From Scardovia wiggsiae (lineage in GTDB: Bacteria; Actinomycetota; Actinomycetes; Actinomycetales; Bifidobacteriaceae), in NCBI RefSeq assembly GCF_051045985.1, contig NZ_CP157350.1, positions 930,001-994,000 of the forward strand: a DNA stretch of 64,000 nucleotides, given 5' to 3'. Made by a program: the position numbers and the translations under genes. Below are positions 18,328 to 27,109 of this stretch, one piece after another. Every line of letters starts with the position of its first letter. The first letter of the stretch is position 1. The notes beneath the pieces were generated by a model. The model was not told the DNA's origin. It made no database searches and was given only the letters and a program-made list of their open reading frames with translations.

Positions 18328-18356
18328 ATTATCGCACATATGTTCGACTCCGTCAA
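18328..18356 (-). promoter_or_regulatory. Promoter of the LysM gene
   Basis: The minus strand reads TTGACG (18356-18351), a 17-bp spacer, and GATAAT (18333-18328). LexA box 2 lies within the spacer and box 1 just downstream, covering the expected transcription start. This is direct evidence for SOS repression of the LysM-nrdR side. Confidence 0.7.
18333..18346. promoter_or_regulatory. LexA box 2
   Basis: CGCACATATGTTCG, one mismatch in the left half-site. It lies between the -35 and -10 of the LysM promoter and begins 20 bp from the start of box 1, about two helical turns. Confidence 0.8.
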
Positions 18357-18365
18357 CGCCCTTTT

Positions 18366-18379
18366 CGAACATCTGTTTG
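18366..18379. promoter_or_regulatory. LexA box 3
   Basis: CGAACATCTGTTTG, with one changed base in the right half-site. It overlaps the lexA -35 element, so LexA should repress its own gene from here. Confidence 0.8.
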
Positions 18380-18405
18380 CTTTTACAAAGATTTCACGCT
18401 ATACT
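18377..18405 (+). promoter_or_regulatory. Promoter of lexA
   Basis: TTGCTT (18377-18382), 17-bp spacer, TATACT (18400-18405). The -35 overlaps LexA box 3. The lexA ATG is at 18449. Confidence 0.7.
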
Positions 18406-18448
18406 TATGTGTAATGACCAATCTGTATGTTTGATTTAAGGATAATGA

Positions 18449-19258
18449 ATGAGCACCGTGCCCTTCTCAGCAGATAACGCAATAGCGGCGAATGCCGGAG
18501 CCGATGAAGCCGACAGGCTTGGTATCACTGTACGCCAGCTGCAGATACTCCGTGCAATAGAACATTACAGCAATGCCGAAGGCTATATCCCATCATTCCG
18601 TGAGATCGCAGAACTTGTAGGGCTTAAAAGCACTTCTTCCGTAAAACACCAGCTGGATACACTGGAGAAAAAGGGGTTCATCCGTATGGGCGCCAATAAG
18701 GGACGCGCTATCGAACTCATTGCCCGCAATGAAGCGGATTCAATCCCGGAAGCGGAAATTCCCGATATCGAGACCTCCGATCCTGATATAAATCAGCATA
18801 AAACCGAAAATGGCACATCTTCCTATGGCCGCGCTGAGATATACCCCTTCCCGTCCCAGCATGCAAGCGAGTCTATTGCGCAATCGCATGATGTCCCGTT
18901 AGTCGGACGTATTGCGGCCGGTACACCCATCACAGCTGAGCAGCATATTGATGACGTTATGCGACTGCCCGAGCGGCTTACCGGTGACGGTACCCTGTTT
19001 ATGCTTGAAGTCCATGGCGATTCCATGGTGGACGCAGCCATCTGCGACGGCGATTTCGTTGTTATCCGCGAACAGCATACTGCAGAGAACGGTGATATCG
19101 TTGCCGCCCTTCTTGATGACGAAGCTACTGTCAAAACCTTCAGGAAAGACAAAACAGGGCATATCTGGCTGATGCCCCACAACCCGAGTTACTCACCTAT
19201 TGACGGTACATACGCCACAATAATGGGGAAGGTCGTTACAGTCCTGCGGAAAATCTGA
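18449..19258 (+). CDS. lexA: SOS repressor LexA
   Basis: Self-cleaving repressor of the DNA-damage response. The N-terminal winged helix-turn-helix includes GYIPSFREIAELVGLKSTSSVKHQL (45-69). The cleavage bond is predicted at A157-G158 (GRIAAGTP). The catalytic pair is S192 (HGDSMVDA) and K229 (EATVKTF), 37 residues apart as in E. coli LexA. At 269 residues it is longer than the usual 200-240, because of an acidic, Ser/Asn-rich linker at about 95-145. TTAAGGA lies about 6 nt before the ATG. An overlapping out-of-frame ATG 4 nt upstream was not used. Confidence 0.97.
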   Translation: MSTVPFSADNAIAANAGADEADRLGITVRQLQILRAIEHYSNAEGYIPSFREIAELVGLKSTSSVKHQLDTLEKKGFIRMGANKGRAIELIARNEADSIPEAEIPDIETSDPDINQHKTENGTSSYGRAEIYPFPSQHASESIAQSHDVPLVGRIAAGTPITAEQHIDDVMRLPERLTGDGTLFMLEVHGDSMVDAAICDGDFVVIREQHTAENGDIVAALLDDEATVKTFRKDKTGHIWLMPHNPSYSPIDGTYATIMGKVVTVLRKI

Positions 19259-19294
19259 CAGGGCAAAAACAAGCAGTGCGCAGACATGCCTGCC

Positions 19295-21385
19295 CTAGTA
19301 GTCAATATTGCCGTAAGCCTGTGCAGTAAGCTCTTTGCGCCATGCCTCAATAGCTACGACTTTGTTAAGAAGGGAAACCTTTTCTTCTCCTTCAAGCAGT
19401 TTAGCCATTTTCCGTTTCATCCTGGCGATCGCCCTCAAGGCATCAGCATCCAGCAGTCTCGTAAGGAGCTGCCCGGCAAATTTGATTTCGATTTCAGTAG
19501 CATCCCGGAGCTGCACTGATTCGCCGCCGGGACGGGCGGTATCGCCGGCATTATTGAGAGCAGCGGGGCTATTCTCATCTGCAGATGGTGAACGCCCTTT
19601 TGCCGATAAAGGCAAAGGCTGTACAGCCAGCTCGCTGATCACCTGTTCCATCATGGGGCCGCAGGCCTTAGTAAGATTATGTATCCATAGCCCCTGAGGC
19701 ATATCGCGCTCGGGCAGCCCCCCGGCAACCTGCAGGCCGTTATACAGAGTACGGAAAACCGGTGTCAGGAAACACCTTTCACTCAGCCGCCCATACAGGT
19801 CCTTGTTTGGCGCAGCCAGCATCGACAGCGGAGACTGGATAAGGATGGCAAAAAACTGCTGCTCGGTGCTGAAGACAACATCATCCACACGGTAATACGA
19901 CTGATTCACAATATTCTGATGTTCAAGCTGCCGGCGCTGGAAAGGCTGGGCGTAATCAGGCTCCCGGACCGGCCCGGAGCCGTGATCCCTGTGTTCAGAA
20001 GAAAGAAACGCATCAGCGGAACGGATACCGAGCCGCCTGCGCTGCATGTTTACCTCGCTCCGCATCCTCTGGATATCAATGCCTATCTGCCCGGCGTACT
20101 TACGTGTATACCCGTCAACAAGCGCGTAATCGCGGATCCTTGCAATCACAGGCGCCGCAGCCTTCATAGCGCCGATCTGCTCAGTGGTATAACGGGTATC
20201 AAAAGTCCTGACAGCCGTATCAATAACGAAATCATAAAGCGGAGTGCACTGCTCAATTAGGCTCCGCACAGCATCGTCGCCATATTTGATCCTCAGATCG
20301 CAGGGATCCATGTTCTCCCTTGCAACTGCAACAAAAGTCTGGGTCAGGAATGCGCCGTCAAGTCCGAAAGCATGCATAGCCGCCTTCTGCCCTGCGGCAT
20401 CACCATCGAAAGTAAAAATAACTTTTGAACCGCCGCGTATCTGAAGGCCTCCAAGCTTATTATCTGAGATAAACCGCCGCACGATCTTCGCATGCTCCTC
20501 GCCGAAAGCCGTTCCGCATGTTGCCACAGCAGTATCCACCCCGGCAAGATGGCACGCCATCACATCAGTGTACCCCTCAACAATAACGACTTTACGCTGT
20601 TTTACTATATTCGGCTTCGCGATATCAATGCCGTACAGCACCTGGTTTTTATGGTAAAGGGCTGTATCGGGGGTATTGATATATTTTGCCGCAACCTTAT
20701 CGTCATCATAAAGCTTCCTGGCCCCAAAACCCAGGGTGCGCCCGGTAGAATCGCGGATAGGCCAGGTAGTCCGTCCCCGGAAGTAATCGTAAACACTGTT
20801 ATTCTGCCCGCGCCGGGCAACACCGGCATCCACCATCTCCTGCTGGGTATAGCCGCGATCAGCGAGATAACGGACTAAAGTATCCCACGCCTGCGGCGCA
20901 TATCCGCAGCCGAACCTCTCGCAGTCGCTCTGCGTAAAATTGCGTCCTGCAAGCAGTTTTCGCGCCGCCAGCGCTTCATCAGTATTAAGCTGGGATACAA
21001 AGAACTTCTGTGCCTGTTCGCAGACCTCAAGAAGCCTGGCCCTGGTAGACCCCTGCCTCTGGCGGGTACTGTGGCCGGTATCTTCGTACGCCAGTTCAAT
21101 ATGGTATTTATCCGCAAGAAGCTCGACCGCCTGGGCGAAATCGACGCTTTCCTTCTGCTCCACATAGCCAAAAACATCGCCGCCCAGGCCGCAGCCAAAG
21201 CAATGCCACGTCCCCAGGGACGGACGTATATTAAAGCTCCCGGTCTTCTCCTCGTGGAAAGGGCACAGCCCGACAAAAGAGCCGACACCGCTGGCCTTAA
21301 GCGTCACATCGGCGCTGACAATGTCATACAGATCTGCTGCCGCGCGTACTTTTTCAACGCTTTCTTTGGTAATATAACCAGGCAT
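19295..21385 (-). CDS. dnaG: DNA primase DnaG
   Basis: Synthesises RNA primers for replication. The N-terminal zinc-binding CHC2 motif uses C41, H44, C62 and C65. The TOPRIM catalytic core has E270 (VIVEGYTDVM) and D327-x-D329 (FTFDGDAAGQKA). The C-terminal helicase-interacting region is less conserved and holds a Ser/Asn/Gly-rich stretch (SPSADENSPAALNNAGDTARPGG). The length of 696 is slightly above the common 600-650. It is convergent with lexA across only about 36 bp and lies about 100 nt downstream of dgt. Confidence 0.97.
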   Translation of the reverse strand: MPGYITKESVEKVRAAADLYDIVSADVTLKASGVGSFVGLCPFHEEKTGSFNIRPSLGTWHCFGCGLGGDVFGYVEQKESVDFAQAVELLADKYHIELAYEDTGHSTRQRQGSTRARLLEVCEQAQKFFVSQLNTDEALAARKLLAGRNFTQSDCERFGCGYAPQAWDTLVRYLADRGYTQQEMVDAGVARRGQNNSVYDYFRGRTTWPIRDSTGRTLGFGARKLYDDDKVAAKYINTPDTALYHKNQVLYGIDIAKPNIVKQRKVVIVEGYTDVMACHLAGVDTAVATCGTAFGEEHAKIVRRFISDNKLGGLQIRGGSKVIFTFDGDAAGQKAAMHAFGLDGAFLTQTFVAVARENMDPCDLRIKYGDDAVRSLIEQCTPLYDFVIDTAVRTFDTRYTTEQIGAMKAAAPVIARIRDYALVDGYTRKYAGQIGIDIQRMRSEVNMQRRRLGIRSADAFLSSEHRDHGSGPVREPDYAQPFQRRQLEHQNIVNQSYYRVDDVVFSTEQQFFAILIQSPLSMLAAPNKDLYGRLSERCFLTPVFRTLYNGLQVAGGLPERDMPQGLWIHNLTKACGPMMEQVISELAVQPLPLSAKGRSPSADENSPAALNNAGDTARPGGESVQLRDATEIEIKFAGQLLTRLLDADALRAIARMKRKMAKLLEGEEKVSLLNKVVAIEAWRKELTAQAYGNIDY

Positions 21386-21485
21386 GCCGCTCCTTCCTTA
21401 TGCATATTCCACATATCGTCTGCTGCATTCCATACACCATATACACGGCAGCTTCCTGCTACGGTTCTTATATTCTATGCTGCTG

Positions 21486-22826
21486 TCAGCACAAAATGGA
21501 ATGGAGGGCAATCGCCGAACCGTCGGTAAGGCTTGCTACCTGGTCTACTGCGACACGCAGGCGTTCACTGTCATTCGCCGCTTCACGCCAGTCCTGGAGG
21601 AATACAGGCTCCAGCGCGTCATTGCTGTACGGGGTATCCGCCATAAAAACATCAACCAGGTCTTCAATAATCTTCTGCTGTTCCTGATGGAACGCTTCAT
21701 GCTCGCGCGGTTCCATAGCAAAATATACGTCTACACCTTTAAGGGCTGTGATCTCATACTGCGTCTCTTCGGGCACAACAACACTGGCATTATACCGGGT
21801 CAGATTCCCCGCGCCGTACAGCTGGCGGGTAGCAATCTCAGCCGAGCTTGTAAAACGTCCGATCAGCCTGCTGGTGATATTTTTCAAAGCAGCCAGGGAC
21901 TGCCGGGACCCGTCGAAGTGATCCGGGAAAACCTTGATATCCTTAAGGCGGCAAAGCGCGGCAGAGAGTTTGTCGGCATCCCACCCGTCCCCGTACCACT
22001 TCCGGGTTACAGCGATTATCCCGTCAACGATATGGGGATCCCTCATAGCAATGGGGTCAAAGGACCGTGCAACTATGGCATCCTCCATGTCATGCACACT
22101 GTAGGCGATATCGTCTGACAGGTCCATAATCTGGCATTCCATGGGCTTCGCCCACTGCCGGACGCCCTGCTTCAGCCATGCGAAAGCGCCGGTATCATCA
22201 GGATAAACACAGAATTTGTTCCCTCTCGGGCCATCGGGATGATGCGCGCCTTCCTCTTTCGTCCACGGATATTTCGTGGCAGCATCGAGGGCAGCACGGG
22301 TCAGGTTTACGCCGGCACTGCGGCCGTCAGGATGGAAGATCTTGGGCTCAAGGCGTGTCAGAAGCCGGAAAGTCTGTGCATTGCCTTCAAAACCCCCAAT
22401 GCCTTCCGATATTCGCGCCAGCGCTGCCTCGCCATTGTGCCCGAAAGGAGGATGCCCCAGGTCGTGGCACAGGCAGGCGCAGTCCACAACATCAGGATCG
22501 CACCCGAACATCATAGCAATCTGGCGGCCTATCTGAGCAACTTCCAGAGTATGGGTCAGGCGTGTACGCGCAAAATCATCGGTACCGGCAACGAGCACCT
22601 GGGTTTTTGCACCAAGGCGGCGAAGGGCGGAAGAATGGACGATACGCGCCCTGTCACGCTCGAATTCTGTACGGTTCCGGGATTTCGCCGGTTCCGGAGC
22701 CCACCGTTCCTCATCAAACTGGGAATACCCTTCGCTGCGCACAGATTTTTCGGCATCAAAAAAGACGCTGTCAGCCCCACGGTTGTGAATCCGCCTCTGT
22801 TTTCCATACGCTGCCATACTCCGCAC
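21486..22826 (-). CDS. dgt: dGTP triphosphohydrolase-like HD protein
   Basis: HD-domain phosphohydrolase of the Dgt-like group, expected to hydrolyse dNTPs to nucleosides and tripolyphosphate. Metal-binding motifs are SSALRRLGAKTQV, RLTHTLEVAQIGR and CHDLGHPPFGHNGE, with a later D in LSDDIAYSVHDMEDA. The 446-residue length fits the actinobacterial family. The annotated start opens MRSMAAYG; the second Met is an alternative. It is followed by dnaG on the same strand, a common actinobacterial pairing. Confidence 0.93.
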   Translation of the reverse strand: MRSMAAYGKQRRIHNRGADSVFFDAEKSVRSEGYSQFDEERWAPEPAKSRNRTEFERDRARIVHSSALRRLGAKTQVLVAGTDDFARTRLTHTLEVAQIGRQIAMMFGCDPDVVDCACLCHDLGHPPFGHNGEAALARISEGIGGFEGNAQTFRLLTRLEPKIFHPDGRSAGVNLTRAALDAATKYPWTKEEGAHHPDGPRGNKFCVYPDDTGAFAWLKQGVRQWAKPMECQIMDLSDDIAYSVHDMEDAIVARSFDPIAMRDPHIVDGIIAVTRKWYGDGWDADKLSAALCRLKDIKVFPDHFDGSRQSLAALKNITSRLIGRFTSSAEIATRQLYGAGNLTRYNASVVVPEETQYEITALKGVDVYFAMEPREHEAFHQEQQKIIEDLVDVFMADTPYSNDALEPVFLQDWREAANDSERLRVAVDQVASLTDGSAIALHSILC

Positions 22827-22979
22827 TTTAGCATCATCTCCCTATCGGCCTTTTACGGCTTATATATCGTCCTCAGCGACCCTGCTTTATAATCGGTAAG
22901 GGTAAGACTCCGTATCGCCCCGCCGGATGTACCTGCTGCAGGTATCCAGTTTTATGGCTGCGGTATAAGCCTATATATC

Positions 22980-24347
22980 CTAAATCAGCCGGGAACTGTT
23001 GAGGAGCCTGATATCGTCTGCTCCCAAGACATCATAAGCGTGACGGTAAAGGCGCGGAATGCGGTTGCGCAGGCAGGTGAATATTTCATAGCTGATAGTG
23101 CCGGCTGCACGTGCCCAGTCATCCGCCGTAGGCTCCCCATACTGTTCGCCCCGCCCAGGGCCGAACAGTTCCACCGTATCGCCTTCAGCAACACCCAGCT
23201 GCGCAGCACTGCCGCACAGATCGAGGATGCACTGGTCCATGCAGACCCTGCCGCTGACATGGATGATCCTGGGGCCCTCGCTGGTCATGATGCGTACAGG
23301 CCCTCCCGTATGCTCCACACCTAACGCCCCGGCTTCATTGAAGCCGGATGCCGAACGGTGGATGCCGTCCGCATAGCCTACAGGGAGGTCAGCGGTACTC
23401 GTGGCTGACCGGGTAATATATGTCCGCCCGTAAGAAATTGAATGTCCTGCCGGAAGGTCTTTTACTGTCCCCAGCTGGGCCTGGAGCACCATTGCCGGTG
23501 TAAGATGCCAGTCCTGGGGCTGCCCCATAGCAGGATCCGGCTCATACCCATACAACCCGATGCCCGGACGGACAAGTTCAAAATGGATATCCGGCCGGGT
23601 AAAAGTTGCGGCCGTGTTTGCCAGATGCCGAATTTTTGGCGGCAGGCCTGCCGATTCCATACGCCTTACAAACCCATTGAAACTGGCTATCTGTGCATCT
23701 GTTGCGCTGACGCTTTCCTTATCGTCAGGCGCATCCGCAACAGCCAGATGGCTCCAGACACCTACTACATCAAGAAGGCCTTCATCGGTTTCTGCGCGCA
23801 GGGACCGCAGGGCTGCATCAAATTCCTCAGAAGTAAAACCATTGCGGCCAAAACCTGTATCTACTTTCACGTGAACCCGTGCCGATTTCCCTGCTACACG
23901 CGCAGCATGCGCCACCGCTGCGATCCCTGACAGGGAGCCGACAGCTATATCAATATCGTTACCGATGAGCTTATCGAACGGATCGCGTGCGCCGTTATAA
24001 AGCCACGTTAAGATATGCGCCCTGCCCGGCCCGATACCGATCTCGCGCAGCTTCAGGGCTTCACGCGACTGTGCAGTCCCCAGCCATGAAGCGCCCCCGG
24101 CAAGTGCAGCCAGCGCAGTTGGGACAAGCCCATGCCCGTATGCGTCAGCTTTCACAACCCCCATGGCTTCAGCCCCCCCGGCACCGGATCCCGGTTTTTT
24201 CACCATTCCAATTATATGCCGCATATTATCCCGCAAAGCAGCAAGATCGATAATCGCCTGGGCAGGATATTCGCGCAAAGCGGCATCATAATTCTCCCTG
24301 GCTGCCGATGTCTCAAAATCCCACTGCCCTGTTGCTGATAAACTCAT
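22980..24347 (-). CDS. alr: Alanine racemase
   Basis: PLP enzyme that interconverts L- and D-Ala and supplies D-Ala for MurF's dipeptide substrate. The PLP lysine is K66 in VVKADAYGHG, the catalytic tyrosine region is SISYGRTY, and the C-terminal domain has PVGYADG and VSGRVCMDQCILDL. The start was set at 24347, where AAAGGA lies about 7 nt upstream, giving 455 residues. The frame also opens at 24407 without a good site. The length is above the usual 370-390, mainly from the N-terminus and small insertions. Confidence 0.95.
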   Translation of the reverse strand: MSLSATGQWDFETSAARENYDAALREYPAQAIIDLAALRDNMRHIIGMVKKPGSGAGGAEAMGVVKADAYGHGLVPTALAALAGGASWLGTAQSREALKLREIGIGPGRAHILTWLYNGARDPFDKLIGNDIDIAVGSLSGIAAVAHAARVAGKSARVHVKVDTGFGRNGFTSEEFDAALRSLRAETDEGLLDVVGVWSHLAVADAPDDKESVSATDAQIASFNGFVRRMESAGLPPKIRHLANTAATFTRPDIHFELVRPGIGLYGYEPDPAMGQPQDWHLTPAMVLQAQLGTVKDLPAGHSISYGRTYITRSATSTADLPVGYADGIHRSASGFNEAGALGVEHTGGPVRIMTSEGPRIIHVSGRVCMDQCILDLCGSAAQLGVAEGDTVELFGPGRGEQYGEPTADDWARAAGTISYEIFTCLRNRIPRLYRHAYDVLGADDIRLLNSSRLI

Positions 24348-24389
24348 ATGCTGTCCTTTGCTCACGTGCTGCGTACCATGCCTGGTACT

Positions 24390-24417
24390 ATTATCCCAGA
24401 CCTGCACCTCGCCACAA
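24390..24417 (-). promoter_or_regulatory. Candidate alr promoter
   Basis: The minus strand reads TTGTGG (24417-24412), a 16-bp spacer and GATAAT (24395-24390), about 42 nt before the alr start. It lies between the ABC operon and alr, suggesting alr has its own promoter. Confidence 0.45.
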
Positions 24418-24446
24418 CCGGATACCCCTGCACTTCTACACGCTTG

Positions 24447-25259
24447 CTACACCCGGGCCTCAGGCTGCCGTACATCCCACTGTGCCGCAGCAATAAGCTC
24501 CCGTGTATACGGCTGCAAAGGATGTCCCAGCACCTGGCGGGAAGAGCCTGTTTCAATAACTTTACCGTTATGCATAACAACTACAGTATCAGCAAGCTGC
24601 TGCGCCAGCCCCAGGTCATGGAGCACCATGAGCATAGATATCCCCTGAGCGCGGAGCTTATTAAACACCTTCACTATCTGCAGGCGTCCGCTGACATCGA
24701 CAGCACTCATAGGTTCGTCAGCCACAAGCAGTTTTGGCCCTGAAACCAGTGCCCTTGCTATGGCTACGCGCTGCGCCTGGCCGCCGGACATATCCTGAGG
24801 AAAACGTCCCATGAAATCAGAAGGGTCGAGCCCCACAGCAGCCAGGGAATCACAGGCCTTGTCATCCATTTCTTTGCGCGAGAGGCCGCCGCGCAGTACC
24901 AGCGGTTCCTCAACTATCTGTCCGGCAGTCCACCGCGGGTCCATAGACGAGTAGGGATCCTGGAAAATAAGCCCTGTAACGCTGCGCAGGCCATCCCGGC
25001 ACTTTTTTTTGCGGATATTGCCGCCATTATAGAAAACCTGCCCTGAATCCGGCTGTTCCAGGCCGAGAGCCATCCGTACGGCAGTGGTCTTCCCCGATCC
25101 TGATTCGCCCACTATAGCTACAGACTCACCGTATCGGACGCTCAGGGAAACATCCCGGGCAGCTGTGATCCGCCTCCCGCTGCGTATGAATGCTTTATTC
25201 AGCCCGATCGCCTCAATAAGAGGGGTATCCGCATTCCTGTCGCCTTCATATACTGCCAT
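24447..25259 (-). CDS. Peptide-type ABC importer, ATP-binding protein 2 (OppF/DppF-like)
   Basis: Second ATPase of the importer encoded at 24.4-29.8 kb. Walker A is GESGSGKTTA, the signature MSGGQAQRVAIARAL, and Walker B LLVADEPMSAVD. The 270-residue length is short for OppF (about 310-330) because the oligopeptide-type C-terminal extension is reduced. Its ATG shares a base with the preceding ATPase stop (TAATG). The substrate cannot be read from this subunit; oligopeptide, dipeptide or nickel are all possible in the family. Confidence 0.88.
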   Translation of the reverse strand: MAVYEGDRNADTPLIEAIGLNKAFIRSGRRITAARDVSLSVRYGESVAIVGESGSGKTTAVRMALGLEQPDSGQVFYNGGNIRKKKCRDGLRSVTGLIFQDPYSSMDPRWTAGQIVEEPLVLRGGLSRKEMDDKACDSLAAVGLDPSDFMGRFPQDMSGGQAQRVAIARALVSGPKLLVADEPMSAVDVSGRLQIVKVFNKLRAQGISMLMVLHDLGLAQQLADTVVVMHNGKVIETGSSRQVLGHPLQPYTRELIAAAQWDVRQPEARV

Positions 25260-26149
25260 TACGCATCCCCCTTCCCTGAAACATCCGCTGCAGGATTGGC
25301 CGAAGCTGTATCGGCATCAGTACCAATACCAGTACCGCCATTGCTGCTGATGCCTGCGGTGCCCATATTATCGGCATGCAGGGCAAGCTCACGGGCAGCT
25401 GCAACAAGCCTGCGGGCCGCATCACTGCGTGCTGTGCCCGGATCGTTGAGGAAACTTCCGACTTTACCTGAATCGACTATCCTGCCTTTGTCAATAACAT
25501 AGCATTCCTGCGCAACTGCCGACAGCACAGAAAAATCGTGCGTCACAAAAAGGAGCGAAGCGCCTGACTCCCGGACTTTGCCGAGGAGGAGGCTAAGGAT
25601 ACGCCTCTGGACAATGGTATCGAGCGCAGTGGTCGGTTCATCGGCAATAATAAGCTGAGGATCATTGATCATAGCTTCAGCGATAGCCACACGCTGCTGC
25701 TGCCCTCCGGAGAGTTCGCGCGGATACCTTCCAAGCATACTGCTGTCAAGCCCGACAGACTGCAGTGCTGCAGCAGCTGCCTTATCGCTTTCTTTCCCTG
25801 TCAGCCGTTTTCTCAGCGTCAGAGGCAGAAGGAGATTCTTTTTTACCGTCTCCACCGGGTTCAGTGCCAGAGACGGGTTCTGAAAAACCGACCCTATATA
25901 GGTCCCGCGCAGCCTTGAAAGCTTTTTATCCGGTAAATTCAAAATCTCTATGCCATCAAGCTTCACAGATCCGCGGGCATGCGCCCCTTCAGGAAGTATC
26001 CCCAATATCGCTTTCAGAATCATAGATTTTCCTGAACCTGAAGACCCTATAATCCCCGCCCTCTGCCCGTCATCAATAAAGAAGGACACATCGCGGACTA
26101 TATCTTCCCCTGCTATATCAACACTCAGCCCTGATACTGATATACTCAT
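25259..26149 (-). CDS. Peptide-type ABC importer, ATP-binding protein 1 (OppD/DppD-like)
   Basis: First ATPase of the importer. Walker A is GSSGSGKSMI, the signature LSGGQQQRVAIAEAM, and Walker B LIIADEPTTALD with a following VTHDFSV switch. The 296 residues end in a Gly/Thr/Ala/Asp-rich tail (about 265-296) rather than the cysteine-bearing extension of many OppD proteins. Its start overlaps the upstream permease stop (ATGA). Confidence 0.88.
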   Translation of the reverse strand: MSISVSGLSVDIAGEDIVRDVSFFIDDGQRAGIIGSSGSGKSMILKAILGILPEGAHARGSVKLDGIEILNLPDKKLSRLRGTYIGSVFQNPSLALNPVETVKKNLLLPLTLRKRLTGKESDKAAAAALQSVGLDSSMLGRYPRELSGGQQQRVAIAEAMINDPQLIIADEPTTALDTIVQRRILSLLLGKVRESGASLLFVTHDFSVLSAVAQECYVIDKGRIVDSGKVGSFLNDPGTARSDAARRLVAAARELALHADNMGTAGISSNGGTGIGTDADTASANPAADVSGKGDA

Positions 26150-27102
26150 GCCTGTCCTCCTCTGCCCCTATCGTCCCTATACCCAGGCCTATGCCATCCT
26201 TTTTCCCCCTGTAAGCCAGGGCTATAGCCCCCGACTGCTGAGCGCAGCCGCGGGTTCGTCACAGGATCAGCTGCCTCACGTATGCTGTCGCCCATGATAT
26301 TCAGGGCAGACACGCCGGCAGCAACACACAGGCCTGACCACACTACAGTAAGCGGATATACGCTGATAAGCTGCGACGATGTGGCGAGGGTATGCCCCCA
26401 TGAAGGGATATCAGACGGCATCCCTACTCCCAGATAAGTCAGCCCGACTTCTGCCAGTACTGCTGTGCCGGCGCAATGCGACAGTTCAATAATCATCATT
26501 GGTGCGACAGACGGAAGCACATGCCTGCGGAAAACCGTCCAATCCCCGGCGCCTGCCCAGCGTGCTGCTTTCACATAATCAGATGACACGGCCAGCAGGG
26601 CCTGCGGACGTACGATCCGCATAAGCGTAAAACTATACGCACCGGAACAGGCAATAACTACAACAGCAATAGACGCCCCGAACGGCACTGCAATGACCAT
26701 AGCAATAACTATCGTCGGGACAGCGATAAGGGTATCGATAGCCACTGTGCTAAGCCGCGATACGATGCGATGGGAGCTGACTGTAAGAGCAATGCCTGCG
26801 GACCCGATAAGAAAAGTAATAAAAACTACAAGGGCAGCAACAGCCAGCTCAACACTGCTGCCTTTCAGAAGCCAGCTGGCAACATCCGCACCCGCAGCAT
26901 CTGTCCCTAAAGGATGACGCCATGAGGGCGCGGCAAGGATACTGCCTTTTTCCTGATCCAGCAGAGGATATGGGGTCCATACCAGCGATACCAGGGCAAG
27001 CAGCACCCAGACAGCTAAAACTGCTAGAGAGAACCGCCCGCTGAGTGATCCCCGCAATACACCCCATACTGAGGAAACCACAGCACCAGTTTTCTTAGCC
27101 AT
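26146..27102 (-). CDS. Peptide-type ABC importer, permease 2 (OppC/DppC-like)
   Basis: Inner-membrane subunit of 318 residues with about six hydrophobic segments. The N-terminal segment (FSLAVLAVWVLLALVSLVW) and a periplasmic-type loop HPLGTDAAGADVASWLLKGS are typical of OppC. The coupling motif for the ATPases is around EVGLTYLGVGMPSDIPSWGHTLA. It starts 7 nt after the upstream permease and overlaps the ATPase gene. Confidence 0.9.
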   Translation of the reverse strand: MAKKTGAVVSSVWGVLRGSLSGRFSLAVLAVWVLLALVSLVWTPYPLLDQEKGSILAAPSWRHPLGTDAAGADVASWLLKGSSVELAVAALVVFITFLIGSAGIALTVSSHRIVSRLSTVAIDTLIAVPTIVIAMVIAVPFGASIAVVVIACSGAYSFTLMRIVRPQALLAVSSDYVKAARWAGAGDWTVFRRHVLPSVAPMMIIELSHCAGTAVLAEVGLTYLGVGMPSDIPSWGHTLATSSQLISVYPLTVVWSGLCVAAGVSALNIMGDSIREAADPVTNPRLRSAVGGYSPGLQGEKGWHRPGYRDDRGRGGQA

Positions 27103-27109
27103 CGCCTAC

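Noticed and set aside
19259..19294. Terminator between lexA and dnaG
   Set aside because: Only a 6-bp inverted repeat with a long loop and no U-tract; too weak to list.
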